DNA from: DB1 sp049323655
Lineage (GTDB): Bacteria > Desulfobacterota > Desulfobulbia > Desulfobulbales > SURF-16
Direction: 5' to 3'
Assembly: GCA_049323655.1 (NCBI GenBank)
Contig: JBMONO010000022.1
Coordinates: 1-64,000, forward strand
Length of the DNA: 64,000 nt
The translations under genes and the position numbers were made by a program. This document shows, in pieces, positions 56,424 to 64,000 of the stretch. The notes beneath the pieces were generated by a model. That model ran no database searches and had not been told where the DNA came from. It worked only from the letters and a program-made list of their open reading frames with translations. The number at the start of each line of letters is the position of its first letter. The stretch's first letter is position 1.

Positions 56424-58669
56424 CCCTCTTCGATCCTCGTCACCACCGGAATGATCAACTGATCGTCCTGTTTGAGACTGTTGAAATTATGGGCGGTATT
56501 GTATTTGCGCACCAGCCAGGCCGGCAGGCGGAACTCCTCGACGCAGAGCTTCCAGATATTGTCCCCCTCCTTGACCCGGTAGAGCCTGGCGCCCTCGATG
56601 CGATAGGCGGCAAAAAAATCCTCCTCGATCTCCTTGTGATATTCGTAGCGCCGCTCCTCAAAGGTTTCCGGCCCGACCTTATCAAAGGCGAGGGTGAGGC
56701 GCTGGCCAAAACGGATGGATGCCGCGGAGCGCAGATTGTTCCAGCGCAGCACCGTGCGGGCCGGCACCCCGAGCCAGGTCGCATAATGGCCGATGGTCTC
56801 GCCGGCCTCGACCCGGATCGTCCCGGATGCGGAACGCCCCTTTCCTCTGCGGACATCTTCCACCTGCAGATCGCCGACCACCACCCGGGGATTGACGTCG
56901 AGCTGGGCAAGTGCCTCCGACGGCAGCCGGTCAAGCGCAGACTTTGTCTCCAGCCGGCCGGATTCCTCGTCCAGCACCGTTTCCGGGGCAGCGGCAGCGC
57001 CGTTTTCCTCAGCTTCTCCCTGGTCCTTTGTCACGCTCTTCGCGGCCGCAGACACCGCCTTTTTCGTCCCAACGGCGGCCAGCAGCGGAAACTCTTCCTC
57101 ACCGAGCACCGTTGCCGGAATCTCGACCGGCGTCGGCTCCGGCTCACTCGCCCCATCCACAACCGGCACACCCTTGTCGGTCGCCGCTACCTTGACCGTT
57201 TTTGCCGTCAGTTCCGCCGGCCCCCCGGCGACGGGCAGCTTGCCAGCCGGCGCGGTCTCCTTTTTCGCCGCCGCCACCTTGAGGGGTTTGGAACTCAGTT
57301 CCACAACCGCACCGGAGGCCGCCTTGCCGGGGACCGGGACGATCTTTTCCTCCCGGACCGGAATGCGGAGATTCTGGCCGGCATGAATCGCCATCCGACC
57401 GTCCAGATCGTTGGCCGCGGCCAGGTCCGCCAGCGAGACCCCATGCCTGCGGGCCACCGTGCTTGCGGTATCACCCTTGCGGACCCGATAAAAACGGCTC
57501 GGCTGCTGCCGGTCGACCAGGATGTCGCTGGGCAGGGTCGAGGCGACCGCCACTCCGCGGCCCTTGGAGGGCAGCCGGAGGGTATAGCCCTTGGGAACAT
57601 GCTTGCGCCCCTCGAAGACCGGCGGCCGCAGGGCCGGATTGAGTTCCTGGAGGGTGGCCAGATCCACCTTGAAGTGGCGGGCCAGATCCTTGACCGGCGC
57701 GTACTTGGTCATCACCACCTCATGATGGGCGACCGGCGGATCGAGCCGGATATTGCCGAAATAGTGCTGGTAGTTCTTCGCCACCTCCACCGCGGCGATG
57801 AATTCCGAATAAAAATTGCGAGAGGCAAAGCCGAAACGGTTGCCCTCATAGTTTTTGAAGATAGCGTCATAGCCGCCCATGGCGTTTTTTGCACGCAGCA
57901 TGCCGGTGGTGCCGTGATTATAGGCGGTCAGCGCCAGGGGCCAGCTGCCGAGCTTGTCGTAATTGTGCTTGAGAAAACGGGCGGCGGCGTGGGTGGCGCG
58001 CAGGGGGTCGCGCCGTTCATCCACCGTATAGTCAATGGTCATATAGCGGCTGCCGGTGTCCCGGGTGAACTGCCAGATCCCGGCGGCCCCGGCCTTGGAA
58101 TAGGCCTTGTAGTTGAAGGAGGATTCGACATGGGGCAGGTAGGCCAGTTCCTCAGGCAGCCCGTAACTGCGCATGATCTTCTTGATGTCATTGAGATAGG
58201 CGCCGGAACGGACCACCCCTTCGGCAAAATGGTCTTTCAGGCAGAGCTGAAAACGGACCGATTCCGCTGCCTTGGCCAGCCGGCCGGCGGAAGGTTTGCC
58301 GTGAAAAAGAGCGAGCACCCGTCTTTCCTCCGCCGTATTCGGCCTGTTGCCCCGGGCCAGAGAGCGCAGGATGGTTGCGTATTTTTCCTTGGCCCGATCG
58401 ACCCGCGCCGTATTGCGTTTCTCGGCGCCGGCCCGCTCCCGCGGTTCGAGATCGATCACCTCGTAGATAATGGAGAGATCACGGTTGTCATGGATCAGCC
58501 CCTTGCTGGTGGGATACTTGCCATACACCGTTTTCCAGAAAGCGACGTTGGGCCGCATGGCGTCGTAGACCGGAAAGTGATGGCGGTCAGCGGCGCTCAG
58601 CCCCGGCCGGACATCGCAAAGCAGCAGCGCTGCAAGCGCAAGCAGCACCAAAAAAAAGTTTTTTACCAT
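56420..58669 (-). CDS. LysM-containing lytic transglycosylase (MltD-like)
   Basis: A 749-residue exported protein. The signal peptide spans about 1-26 (MVKNFFLVLLALAALLL, then SAADR). The SLT domain (about 150-300) has LPHVESSFNYKAYSKAGAAG (catalytic Glu in ESSF), GIWQFTRDTGSRY and ALTAYNHGTTGM. LysM modules follow (YRVRKGDTASTVARRHGVSL at about 395; further ones near 640 and 700, with LYRVKEGDNIWKLC). A Pro/Ala/Lys-rich linker joins them (about 450-600). It cuts peptidoglycan glycan strands in the periplasm. ATG 58669 is chosen (GAGGAA upstream, clean signal peptide). pepN is coupled behind it. Confidence 0.92.
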   Translation of the reverse strand: MVKNFFLVLLALAALLLCDVRPGLSAADRHHFPVYDAMRPNVAFWKTVYGKYPTSKGLIHDNRDLSIIYEVIDLEPRERAGAEKRNTARVDRAKEKYATILRSLARGNRPNTAEERRVLALFHGKPSAGRLAKAAESVRFQLCLKDHFAEGVVRSGAYLNDIKKIMRSYGLPEELAYLPHVESSFNYKAYSKAGAAGIWQFTRDTGSRYMTIDYTVDERRDPLRATHAAARFLKHNYDKLGSWPLALTAYNHGTTGMLRAKNAMGGYDAIFKNYEGNRFGFASRNFYSEFIAAVEVAKNYQHYFGNIRLDPPVAHHEVVMTKYAPVKDLARHFKVDLATLQELNPALRPPVFEGRKHVPKGYTLRLPSKGRGVAVASTLPSDILVDRQQPSRFYRVRKGDTASTVARRHGVSLADLAAANDLDGRMAIHAGQNLRIPVREEKIVPVPGKAASGAVVELSSKPLKVAAAKKETAPAGKLPVAGGPAELTAKTVKVAATDKGVPVVDGASEPEPTPVEIPATVLGEEEFPLLAAVGTKKAVSAAAKSVTKDQGEAEENGAAAAPETVLDEESGRLETKSALDRLPSEALAQLDVNPRVVVGDLQVEDVRRGKGRSASGTIRVEAGETIGHYATWLGVPARTVLRWNNLRSAASIRFGQRLTLAFDKVGPETFEERRYEYHKEIEEDFFAAYRIEGARLYRVKEGDNIWKLCVEEFRLPAWLVRKYNTAHNFNSLKQDDQLIIPVVTRIEEG

Positions 58670-58767
58670 ACAGACTTTCTTCCTCAGTAACCCGGCGCGA
58701 CGCCCCTGGCAACAACGAAGCGGATACCGGGAGGGACAGGCAACGGACAACAACAGCGGGATCGACA

Positions 58768-59262
58768 TCAGGGCATCAGATAAAAACCGAGGGCCTTCTC
58801 ATAGAGGGCCTGATCACTGTCGGAAAATTCCGCACCGATATAGCCGTTTTCCCCGACATGACGGACAATGACCCGGCGCTGCAGGCGAGACTGCTTCTTG
58901 TCATCCAGGGTAAAATCAACCAGCAGCAGATCACCGGCAGCATAAGTGTGGGCATAGTGAAGACGCAGGCCGATGCCGCCCATGGAGACATTGACGACGG
59001 TGCAGTTCGGTTTGCGGGCGCCATCAGGCCAGCCGCCATCAGCACCGACCTTGCAGCAGTAGCCCGGCAGACTGGTCTCCTTGCGGTACCGTTTGCGGAA
59101 ATTGAGATCCACCTGAAAGGTCTGCTGGCAGGCGCATTTGACCTGGAGGGAATGCTTCTTGTTTTTGAACTGGAGAACGGACACATGCTTCATCTTGCCG
59201 CAATGCGGACAATGAAACAGCGCCATGTTTTCCTGATTGACAAAAACCTCGGCCTTCCCCAT
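58768..59262 (-). CDS. PilZ-domain protein with N-terminal zinc ribbon
   Basis: A 164-residue protein. Residues 15-55 have CPHCG and CAC pairs (FHCPHCGKMKHVSVLQF, VKCACQQTF), likely a zinc ribbon. The PilZ domain follows with RKRYRKE (RxxxR) and NVSMGGIGLRL (N-x-S-x2-G), both c-di-GMP-binding motifs. It would respond to c-di-GMP; the output is unknown. It lies upstream of the transglycosylase gene on the same strand (98-bp gap). No GGDEF or EAL protein is nearby. Confidence 0.85.
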   Translation of the reverse strand: MGKAEVFVNQENMALFHCPHCGKMKHVSVLQFKNKKHSLQVKCACQQTFQVDLNFRKRYRKETSLPGYCCKVGADGGWPDGARKPNCTVVNVSMGGIGLRLHYAHTYAAGDLLLVDFTLDDKKQSRLQRRVIVRHVGENGYIGAEFSDSDQALYEKALGFYLMP

Positions 59263-59358
59263 CGGGTCATTCTCTCCTTCACCGTGACGATTTTTCCCAC
59301 AGAATATTGTGATCCCGGTCGCTTGTAAACTTTTTTTGTCTTTTTCCCGGTCATTCTT

Positions 59359-59379
59359 GCATTTGTATCAGACAAATGC
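59359..59379. promoter_or_regulatory. Inverted repeat in the PilZ/Nudix divergent region
   Basis: GCATTTGT (59359-59366) and ACAAATGC (59372-59379) are perfectly inverted with a 5-bp spacer. TTGCAT overlaps its left edge and TACACA lies 17 bp later, a possible rightward promoter. It could be an operator for the Nudix gene, the PilZ gene or both. Confidence 0.4.
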
Positions 59380-59428
59380 TACACACAAAGTAAACTGGCT
59401 CCCTCTCTCCCCTTGATCGACATCAATA

Positions 59429-59923
59429 ATGCATTGCCCCTACACCCCCATTATCGCCACCCTCGGCTTTGTCCTGTCGCCGGACCGGCGGCAGACCCTG
59501 CTCGTGCACCGCACCGCCCGGGCGGATGACCAGCATCTCGGCAAGTTCAACGGCCTGGGCGGCAAGATGCGGCCCGACGAGGATGTGGCGGGCTGCATGC
59601 GCCGCGAGATCCGGGAGGAGGCAGGCATCGAATGCCTCGCCATGGTGCTGCGCGGCACCATCAACTGGCCCAACTTCGGCAAAAACGGCGAAGACTGGCT
59701 GGGATTCATCTTCCGCATCGACCGCTTCAGCGGTCAGCCCTTCCGGGAAAACAGGGAGGGGATGCTGAGCTGGCAGCCGGTGGCCCTGCTGCACACCCTG
59801 CCCATGTGGCCGGGTGACCGCCACTTTCTCCCCCTGGTCTTTGACGACAACCCGGCCATCTTCCACGGCGCGATGCCCTATCAGAACGGCCAACCGGTCT
59901 CCTGGCACTTTGAACGCCTCTGA
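59429..59923 (+). CDS. Nudix hydrolase (MutT-like)
   Basis: A 164-residue protein. The complete Nudix box lies at about 46-68: GGKMRPDEDVAGCMRREIRE followed by EAGI, with all metal-binding Glu residues. The N-terminal LGFVLSPDRRQTLLVHR and the C-terminal beta strands fit 8-oxo-dGTP or general (d)NTP diphosphatases. The long C-terminal extension (MPYQNGQPVSWHF) is typical of the 8-oxo-dGTP group. The substrate is not certain. It stands alone, convergent with the cytochrome gene. Confidence 0.88.
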   Translation: MHCPYTPIIATLGFVLSPDRRQTLLVHRTARADDQHLGKFNGLGGKMRPDEDVAGCMRREIREEAGIECLAMVLRGTINWPNFGKNGEDWLGFIFRIDRFSGQPFRENREGMLSWQPVALLHTLPMWPGDRHFLPLVFDDNPAIFHGAMPYQNGQPVSWHFERL

Positions 59924-59956
59924 ACACTTTCCCCGAACCGGGGAAAAATGCCCTTA

Positions 59957-60355
59957 TCAGCCGCAGTCGGCGGCGCTGTTCGGATCATAGGTGTTGGCGC
60001 CGTTGCGATAGAGATAGTCATTGACCAGCAGCAGATCGTCCGGACTCAGGCCGGCCCAGGAACCGTCCTGGGCGCAGGCCGGATATTTTTTGAAAAAAAC
60101 CCGGTTCCAGCCCTTCGGACTCTTCGATTCTGCGTAGAGAAAAGGGGCGCCCTTGTCGTTGCCCCTGACATGGCAACTCTTGCAGCTCTGCTGGAAGAGT
60201 TTCGCCCCCTTTCCCCACCAGAGGCTGTTCGTGTCGAAAATGCGGCAGGTCTGCGTCCCTTCGTCAAACCGCTTGGCCGGCTTGGCGAGACCGTTTTCCG
60301 TCCACGTCAGCATCATCACCGCCGCCAGCACCACCACCAGCACACGTCCGTTCAT
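59957..60355 (-). CDS. Small periplasmic monoheme cytochrome c
   Basis: A 132-residue protein with a signal peptide (MNGRVLVVVLAAVMMLTW, to about residue 24) and one CXXCH site (CKSCH, about residue 57). A later Met or His axial ligand was not fixed. Additional Cys residues (TQTCRIF, YPACAQD, ADCG) could form disulfides. GLSPDDLLLVNDYLYRNG resembles the last helix of class I cytochromes c. It probably carries electrons in the periplasm; no oxidoreductase is adjacent. ATG 60355 with AGGAGG 6 bp upstream is chosen. Confidence 0.85.
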   Translation of the reverse strand: MNGRVLVVVLAAVMMLTWTENGLAKPAKRFDEGTQTCRIFDTNSLWWGKGAKLFQQSCKSCHVRGNDKGAPFLYAESKSPKGWNRVFFKKYPACAQDGSWAGLSPDDLLLVNDYLYRNGANTYDPNSAADCG

Positions 60356-60466
60356 ACGTCCCTCCTGTTTTTTTGCCTTGCCGAGCCCCGGACCATTCAC
60401 GAGGCGCACGCCACCACCAAACCACATTGTAGCAGACACCAACTCCTTTCGTTTTGTTCTTTTATT

Positions 60467-60599
60467 GACAAACCCGTAAAAAGTCTTTTTTCACCACAGA
60501 GCGCACAGAGAACGCAGAGAAAACATCTTTAATTACAATTAGTTATCTCTGTGCGCTCTGTGGTCTCTGTGGTTAATTTTCACTTTTTACGAGACCATC
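60467..60599 (+). repeat. Palindromic CACAGAG element, copy D
   Basis: A 133-bp element, the best-preserved copy: ends GACAAACCCGTAAAAAGTC and ACTTTTTACGAGACCATC, arms CACCACAGAGCGCACAGAGA and TCTGTGCGCTCTGTGGT. It lies in the 417-bp gap before the acyl-CoA ligase gene. The rest of the gap shows no further feature I can support. Confidence 0.88.
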
Positions 60600-60772
60600 A
60601 TCTTTATTATCGATACAAAATAATCACGGCAGATCCGACAAACTGCTTGTTTCTTTTCGCCGTTTTCAGTTAAAAGTACCCGCATTCAGACTGTAGGGAA
60701 AACCGTGCGACCGCCGTTGCCCTGACAATGCCCCAACCGATCCCTCGTTCTCCGGCAGGGAGGTGAAACGAC

Positions 60773-62470
60773 ATGGCCAACTTCGCAACAGAAAAGACCG
60801 GCGGCACAGTAAACGATATCATCGCCGACAGCTGTGCCCGTTTTGCCGACCGACCTGCCTTAAGTCTCGCCCTGCACGAACCGATCACCTACGGCGAGCT
60901 GTTGACAAGAGTCATCCGGGTTTCCGCCCTGCTCCAGGATGCCGGCATCCGCAAAAAAGACCGGGTGGCCATCCTCGGCGAAAACTCGCCGGCCTGGGCC
61001 ATCGCCTATCTGGCGACGGTCCGCCTCGGCGCGGTGGCGGTGCCGATCCTCCCGGACTTTCCGGAGGCGGACGTCCGCCACATCCTCACCGACGCCAAGG
61101 CGAAAATGCTCTTTACCACCCAGCGCCAGATTGAAAAGATCTACGAACTGGGCAGCAACAAAATCGGCGCCATCATCATGCTCGACGACAGCCCGCCGGA
61201 AAAGCACCTGGGCCAGATCGAGACCTTTTCCGTTTTTCTCGCCCGGGCCGGCCAGCTGCCGGCGAAAAAACTCGAAGCAGCGGCCGATCCGCCCGCCGTC
61301 GCCGCCGGCGACCTCTGCGCCATCATCTACACCTCCGGCACCTCCGGCCACTCCAAGGCGGTGATGCTGAGCCACGGCAACCTCTTTGCCAATGTTCACG
61401 CCGCCAACCAGCTCCTGAGGATCATGCCGGACTGGACCTTTCTCTCCATCCTGCCGATGTCGCACACCTATGAGTTCACCATCGGCTTTCTCCTGCCGCT
61501 CTTAAACGGCTGCCGCATCGTTTACGCCGGCAAGGCGCCGACCCCGACCACCCTGCAGCGCATCTGCACCCGGGAAAAACCGTCCGCCATCTGTATGGTG
61601 CCGATGGTCATGGAAAAAATTTACAAGAAGCGGGTGATGACCGCCATTGACGCCAATCCCCTCCTCAAGCTGGCCTGCAGAGTCCCCGCCGCCCGCCGCG
61701 GCATCTACCGGAAAATCGGCAAAAAACTACTCGATTTCTTCGGCGGCAATCTCCAGCTCGTCGCCATCGGCGGGGCTGCCATCAACAGCGAAACGGAAAG
61801 CTTTCTGGTGGAGGCCCGTTTTCCCTATCTGGTCGGTTACGGGCTCACCGAGGCATCCCCCCTGCTTGCCGCCGGACCGTTCCGCGACCCTACCCTGACG
61901 GTCGGCTGCACCGGCAAACCGGTGCCTGGGGTGGAGATTCGCATTTCCCGTCCCGATCCGGCGAGCGGCATCGGCGAGATCATGGCCCGCGGCCCCAACA
62001 TCATGCAAGGCTACGCCAACCACCCGGAACTGACCGCCGAGACCATCGACCCGGCCGGCTGGCTCGCCACCGGCGATCTCGGCCGCTTCGACAGCTCCGG
62101 CAACCTGCACATTATGGGCCGCTCCAAAAGCGTCATCGTCCTCAGCAACGGAGAAAACGTCTACCCTGAGGCGATCGAGGAGAAGATCAACGCCTGCATG
62201 TTCGTCATCGAATCGCTGGTGGTGGAAAATCACGATCAACTGGAGGCGCGGGTCTATCTCGATTACGACCTCATCGACCAGAAGACGAAAAACAAGACCC
62301 AGAGCCAGAAAAGGGAATATATCGATCAGCTTTTGCAGGAGATCCGCTCCGGGGTCAACAGCCAGCTGGCCTCCTATTCAAAGATCAGCAGGATCATCGA
62401 ACGGCAGGAGCCGTTCATCAAAACCGCCACCCACAAGATCAAACGCTACCTCTACAGCGAGGGCCGCTGA
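60773..62470 (+). CDS. Long-chain acyl-CoA/acyl-ACP synthetase (AMP-forming)
   Basis: A 565-residue adenylate-forming enzyme. P-loop-like motif IIYTSGTSGHSKAVMLSHGN (about 185-205), SILPMSHTYEFTIGFLLP, the A5 motif YLVGYGLTEASPLL, A7 GWLATGDLGRFDSSGN, A8 GRSKSVIVLSNGENVYPEAI, and a C-terminal Lys in ATHKIKRYLY. The family activates long fatty acids to acyl-AMP and then acyl-CoA or acyl-ACP. GGGAGG precedes the ATG. A FadL channel gene follows, so uptake and activation of fatty acids or other hydrophobic acids is the likely theme. Confidence 0.9.
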   Translation: MANFATEKTGGTVNDIIADSCARFADRPALSLALHEPITYGELLTRVIRVSALLQDAGIRKKDRVAILGENSPAWAIAYLATVRLGAVAVPILPDFPEADVRHILTDAKAKMLFTTQRQIEKIYELGSNKIGAIIMLDDSPPEKHLGQIETFSVFLARAGQLPAKKLEAAADPPAVAAGDLCAIIYTSGTSGHSKAVMLSHGNLFANVHAANQLLRIMPDWTFLSILPMSHTYEFTIGFLLPLLNGCRIVYAGKAPTPTTLQRICTREKPSAICMVPMVMEKIYKKRVMTAIDANPLLKLACRVPAARRGIYRKIGKKLLDFFGGNLQLVAIGGAAINSETESFLVEARFPYLVGYGLTEASPLLAAGPFRDPTLTVGCTGKPVPGVEIRISRPDPASGIGEIMARGPNIMQGYANHPELTAETIDPAGWLATGDLGRFDSSGNLHIMGRSKSVIVLSNGENVYPEAIEEKINACMFVIESLVVENHDQLEARVYLDYDLIDQKTKNKTQSQKREYIDQLLQEIRSGVNSQLASYSKISRIIERQEPFIKTATHKIKRYLYSEGR

Positions 62471-62530
62471 GTGATCCGCAACACTGACGGAGAAACCGCC
62501 GTGGCCGCTGCGCCGGCGGCGCCAAAAAAG

Positions 62531-62656
62531 GATGGTTTCAGAAAAAAAACAACAATCAACCACGGAGACCACAGAGGTAACAGATTGTCATGAAAAATAT
62601 TTTCTCTGTGCCCTCTGGGTGCTCTGTGGTTACATTTTCGTTTTCACGAAGCCATC
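62531..62656 (+). repeat. Palindromic CACAGAG element, copy E
   Basis: A 126-bp element with ends GATGGTTTCAGAAAAA and TTTTCACGAAGCCATC and arms CACGGAGACCACAGAGG and CTCTGGGTGCTCTGTGGT. It fills the gap between the acyl-CoA ligase and FadL genes and ends 22 bp before the FadL ATG, so it lies in that mRNA leader if the two are co-transcribed. Confidence 0.8.
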
Positions 62657-62678
62657 AAAACGAGAAAAGGGAGAGAAA

Positions 62679-63962
62679 ATGAAAAAGAAAATCGCACTGC
62701 TGACCGCCCTGCTCGGCCTGGTCGGCGCAGGAAACGTCGGCGCCTCCGGCTACCGGGTGCCGGAGCAGTCCGTCAATGCCGTTGCCTTGAGCAACGCCTA
62801 CATCGCCCACACCTCTGGCCCGGACACCGCCTACTACAACCCGGCCAACATGGGCTGGCAGGAGGACCGCTGGCAGGTGGAGGCAAACCTCACCTACATC
62901 AACCTGCCCCACATCAACTACAGCGACGCCGTAGACGCCGGCCGGGACGGTTCCTCGAAAACGGAAAATCTTTTTGTCCCATCGCTCCATCTCGTCTCCC
63001 CGGATCAGAACAATTTCCGTTTCGGTTTCTCCCTGGTCGTGCCCTACGGGCTCTCCAAGCGCTGGACCGCCCCCTTCCCTGCCAATGCGGCCAAGGAATT
63101 CACCCTGAACGTCTTCGAGGGCAACCCGTCGATCTCCTATACCTTCTGCGACCGCTTCGCCGTCGCCGCCGGGGCCCGCATCCTCCACACCACCAACAAC
63201 ACGGTGGAGAACGGTGGGACGCGCCTGACCGCCCTCGGCCCCACCACCCTGACCAGCAAAATGGACGGAGACTCCACCGATCTTGGTTACAACCTGGCAA
63301 TGACGGTCAAACCGCTCTCCAACTGGTCCCTGGCCGCCACCTACCGCTCCCGGGTGGTGCAGAACCTCAGCGGCGATGCGAAGCTCTCCGCCACCATGCC
63401 GGCGGTCGGCGCGGCCGATACCTACCGGGGCGACGTTGCCCTCGATGTCGTCACCCCGGCGGTGCTGACACTCAGCACCGCTTATACCGTCGGGCCGACC
63501 ACGGTGGAGCTGACCTGGGACAGAACCTACTGGTCAAAGTATGACCATCTGGACTTCGACTTCGACGCCCCCTTGAGCAGCAACTTCTTTGCCAATCTCG
63601 TCCTCACCGCCGCTTACGAGGCGCCCAAGGACAAGGACTGGGACAACGCCGACGCCTACCGTATCGGCATCACCCACCAGTGCAGCGAACGGCTGATCGC
63701 CATGGTCGGCTTTGCCTATGACGAAACCCCTGTGCCGGATGCGACCCTCGGCTTCGAGCTGCCCGATGCCGACGCCCTCCTCTATTCCCTGGGGGTGCGC
63801 TACCAGCTCAGCGAGGTGATGGAGATCGGCGGCGCCTACCTCTATGACTACAAGAAGACCAGGAAAATTACGGCCGACGACGCCAATGTCAACGCCATTG
63901 CCGGCACCTTCGAGGACGGCGGCGCCCATCTGCTGACCATGGGACTTGCCTACAAGTTCTGA
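62679..63962 (+). CDS. FadL/OmpP1/TodX outer-membrane channel
   Basis: A 427-residue protein. The signal peptide spans about 1-23 (MKKKIALLTALLGLVGAGNV, then GAS). The mature N-terminus SGYRVPEQSVNAVALSNAYI, with HTSGPDTAYYNPANMGW, is the FadL hatch signature (NPA). Strands alternate to the C-terminal aromatic residue (LLTMGLAYKF, ending in Phe as in outer-membrane barrels). It admits fatty acids or other hydrophobic compounds. The frame goes on upstream into a repeat, but ATG 62679 has GGGAGAG 4 bp before it. That site can pair with the shared motif of the two sRNA candidates. Confidence 0.93.
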   Translation: MKKKIALLTALLGLVGAGNVGASGYRVPEQSVNAVALSNAYIAHTSGPDTAYYNPANMGWQEDRWQVEANLTYINLPHINYSDAVDAGRDGSSKTENLFVPSLHLVSPDQNNFRFGFSLVVPYGLSKRWTAPFPANAAKEFTLNVFEGNPSISYTFCDRFAVAAGARILHTTNNTVENGGTRLTALGPTTLTSKMDGDSTDLGYNLAMTVKPLSNWSLAATYRSRVVQNLSGDAKLSATMPAVGAADTYRGDVALDVVTPAVLTLSTAYTVGPTTVELTWDRTYWSKYDHLDFDFDAPLSSNFFANLVLTAAYEAPKDKDWDNADAYRIGITHQCSERLIAMVGFAYDETPVPDATLGFELPDADALLYSLGVRYQLSEVMEIGGAYLYDYKKTRKITADDANVNAIAGTFEDGGAHLLTMGLAYKF

Positions 63963-64000
63963 TAATGTTGCAAAAAGTCCGATCTCCCGGTTTGCGGCGG

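Noticed and set aside
56489..58690. Very long plus-strand frame (over 700 codons) opposite the lytic transglycosylase; similar ones lie opposite uvrB and trpE.
   Set aside because: These antisense frames follow from high GC at third codon positions and show no family motifs.
1..64000. Search by eye for tRNA, rRNA, transposase genes and phage genes.
   Set aside because: No TTCGAATC-type tRNA arms, rRNA segments, DDE transposases, integrases or phage structural genes were seen; the accessory signs are limited to toxin loci, the hsdR relic and small repeats.

Overview
The window looks like a chromosomal segment of a GC-rich, Gram-negative, anaerobe-like bacterium. The gene set fits a deltaproteobacterium (Desulfobacterota, possibly Desulfobulbales): an outer-membrane FadL channel, a periplasmic DegP protease, an ECF sigma/anti-sigma pair, an EF-P/EpmA pair, a folate-dependent TrmFO, a c-di-AMP synthase linked to glmM, a monoheme cytochrome c and PilZ/DUF342 genes. 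The lineage call is inference from gene content only. No rRNA, tRNA, transposase or CRISPR array was found.

Layout. 1-3.1 kb: the 3' end of pdxJ, a DUF342/FapA-like gene and a K+ channel with RCK domains. 3.2-6.9 kb: a 40-residue gene, a first adenylate kinase, then an accessory patch with a PIN toxin/Phd-type antitoxin pair, an apparent relic of a type I restriction subunit, and a second PIN gene coupled to an unusual 329-residue partner. 6.9-13.1 kb (minus): acyltransferase, uvrB, thiL, ptsI, ptsH. 13.7-16.7 kb (plus): an envelope-stress operon (ECF sigma, zinc-finger anti-sigma, DegP). 16.9-21.9 kb (minus): trpEGDCF behind rpsT. 22.3-26.3 kb (plus): cdaA-ybbR-glmM-tlyA. 26.4-28.4 kb: an SH3 protein and a CBS/HPP pair. 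28.5-32.2 kb (minus): a TetR-controlled ABC exporter whose tetR is preceded by a perfect 26-bp-arm palindrome. 32.2-35.1 kb: a helicase fused to an exonuclease (MrfA-MrfB type). 35.5-39.0 kb: a PheA-TyrA fusion and a DUF445 gene. 39.0-39.7 kb: two tandem small-RNA candidates. 39.8-43.2 kb: adk2, trmFO, a UDG-like gene, marC. 43.3-50.3 kb: a signalling cluster (binding protein, hybrid kinase, TPR pseudo-receiver, and a receiver domain fused to pyruvate kinase). 50.3-59.9 kb: ZIP transporter, epmA-efp, moaE-like, pepN, LysM transglycosylase, PilZ, Nudix. 60-64 kb: cytochrome c, acyl-CoA ligase and FadL.

How parts may work together. The strongest candidate for a new system is an envelope-stress circuit. 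The ECF sigma operon has a sigmaE-like promoter, and the same promoter type (GGAACY, spacer, GTCTTA/TCTAA) stands before two tandem intergenic units with no ORF. Each unit ends in a strong intrinsic terminator, and both carry TTTTTCTCTCCTT. This layout resembles enterobacterial sigmaE-dependent sRNAs. The shared motif can pair with the ribosome-binding regions of the FadL gene and of the first adenylate kinase. A second candidate is the receiver-pyruvate kinase fusion, in which all receiver residues needed for phosphorylation are present; it sits divergent from a hybrid histidine kinase and a binding protein.

Two repeat families stand out. A 9-bp minisatellite (AGACCAAYC and its complement) fills the gap between a stop codon and the next start codon at two loci, each time as an inverted pair and in frame. 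A 126-134 bp palindromic element with CACAGAG/CTCTGTG arms is present five times.
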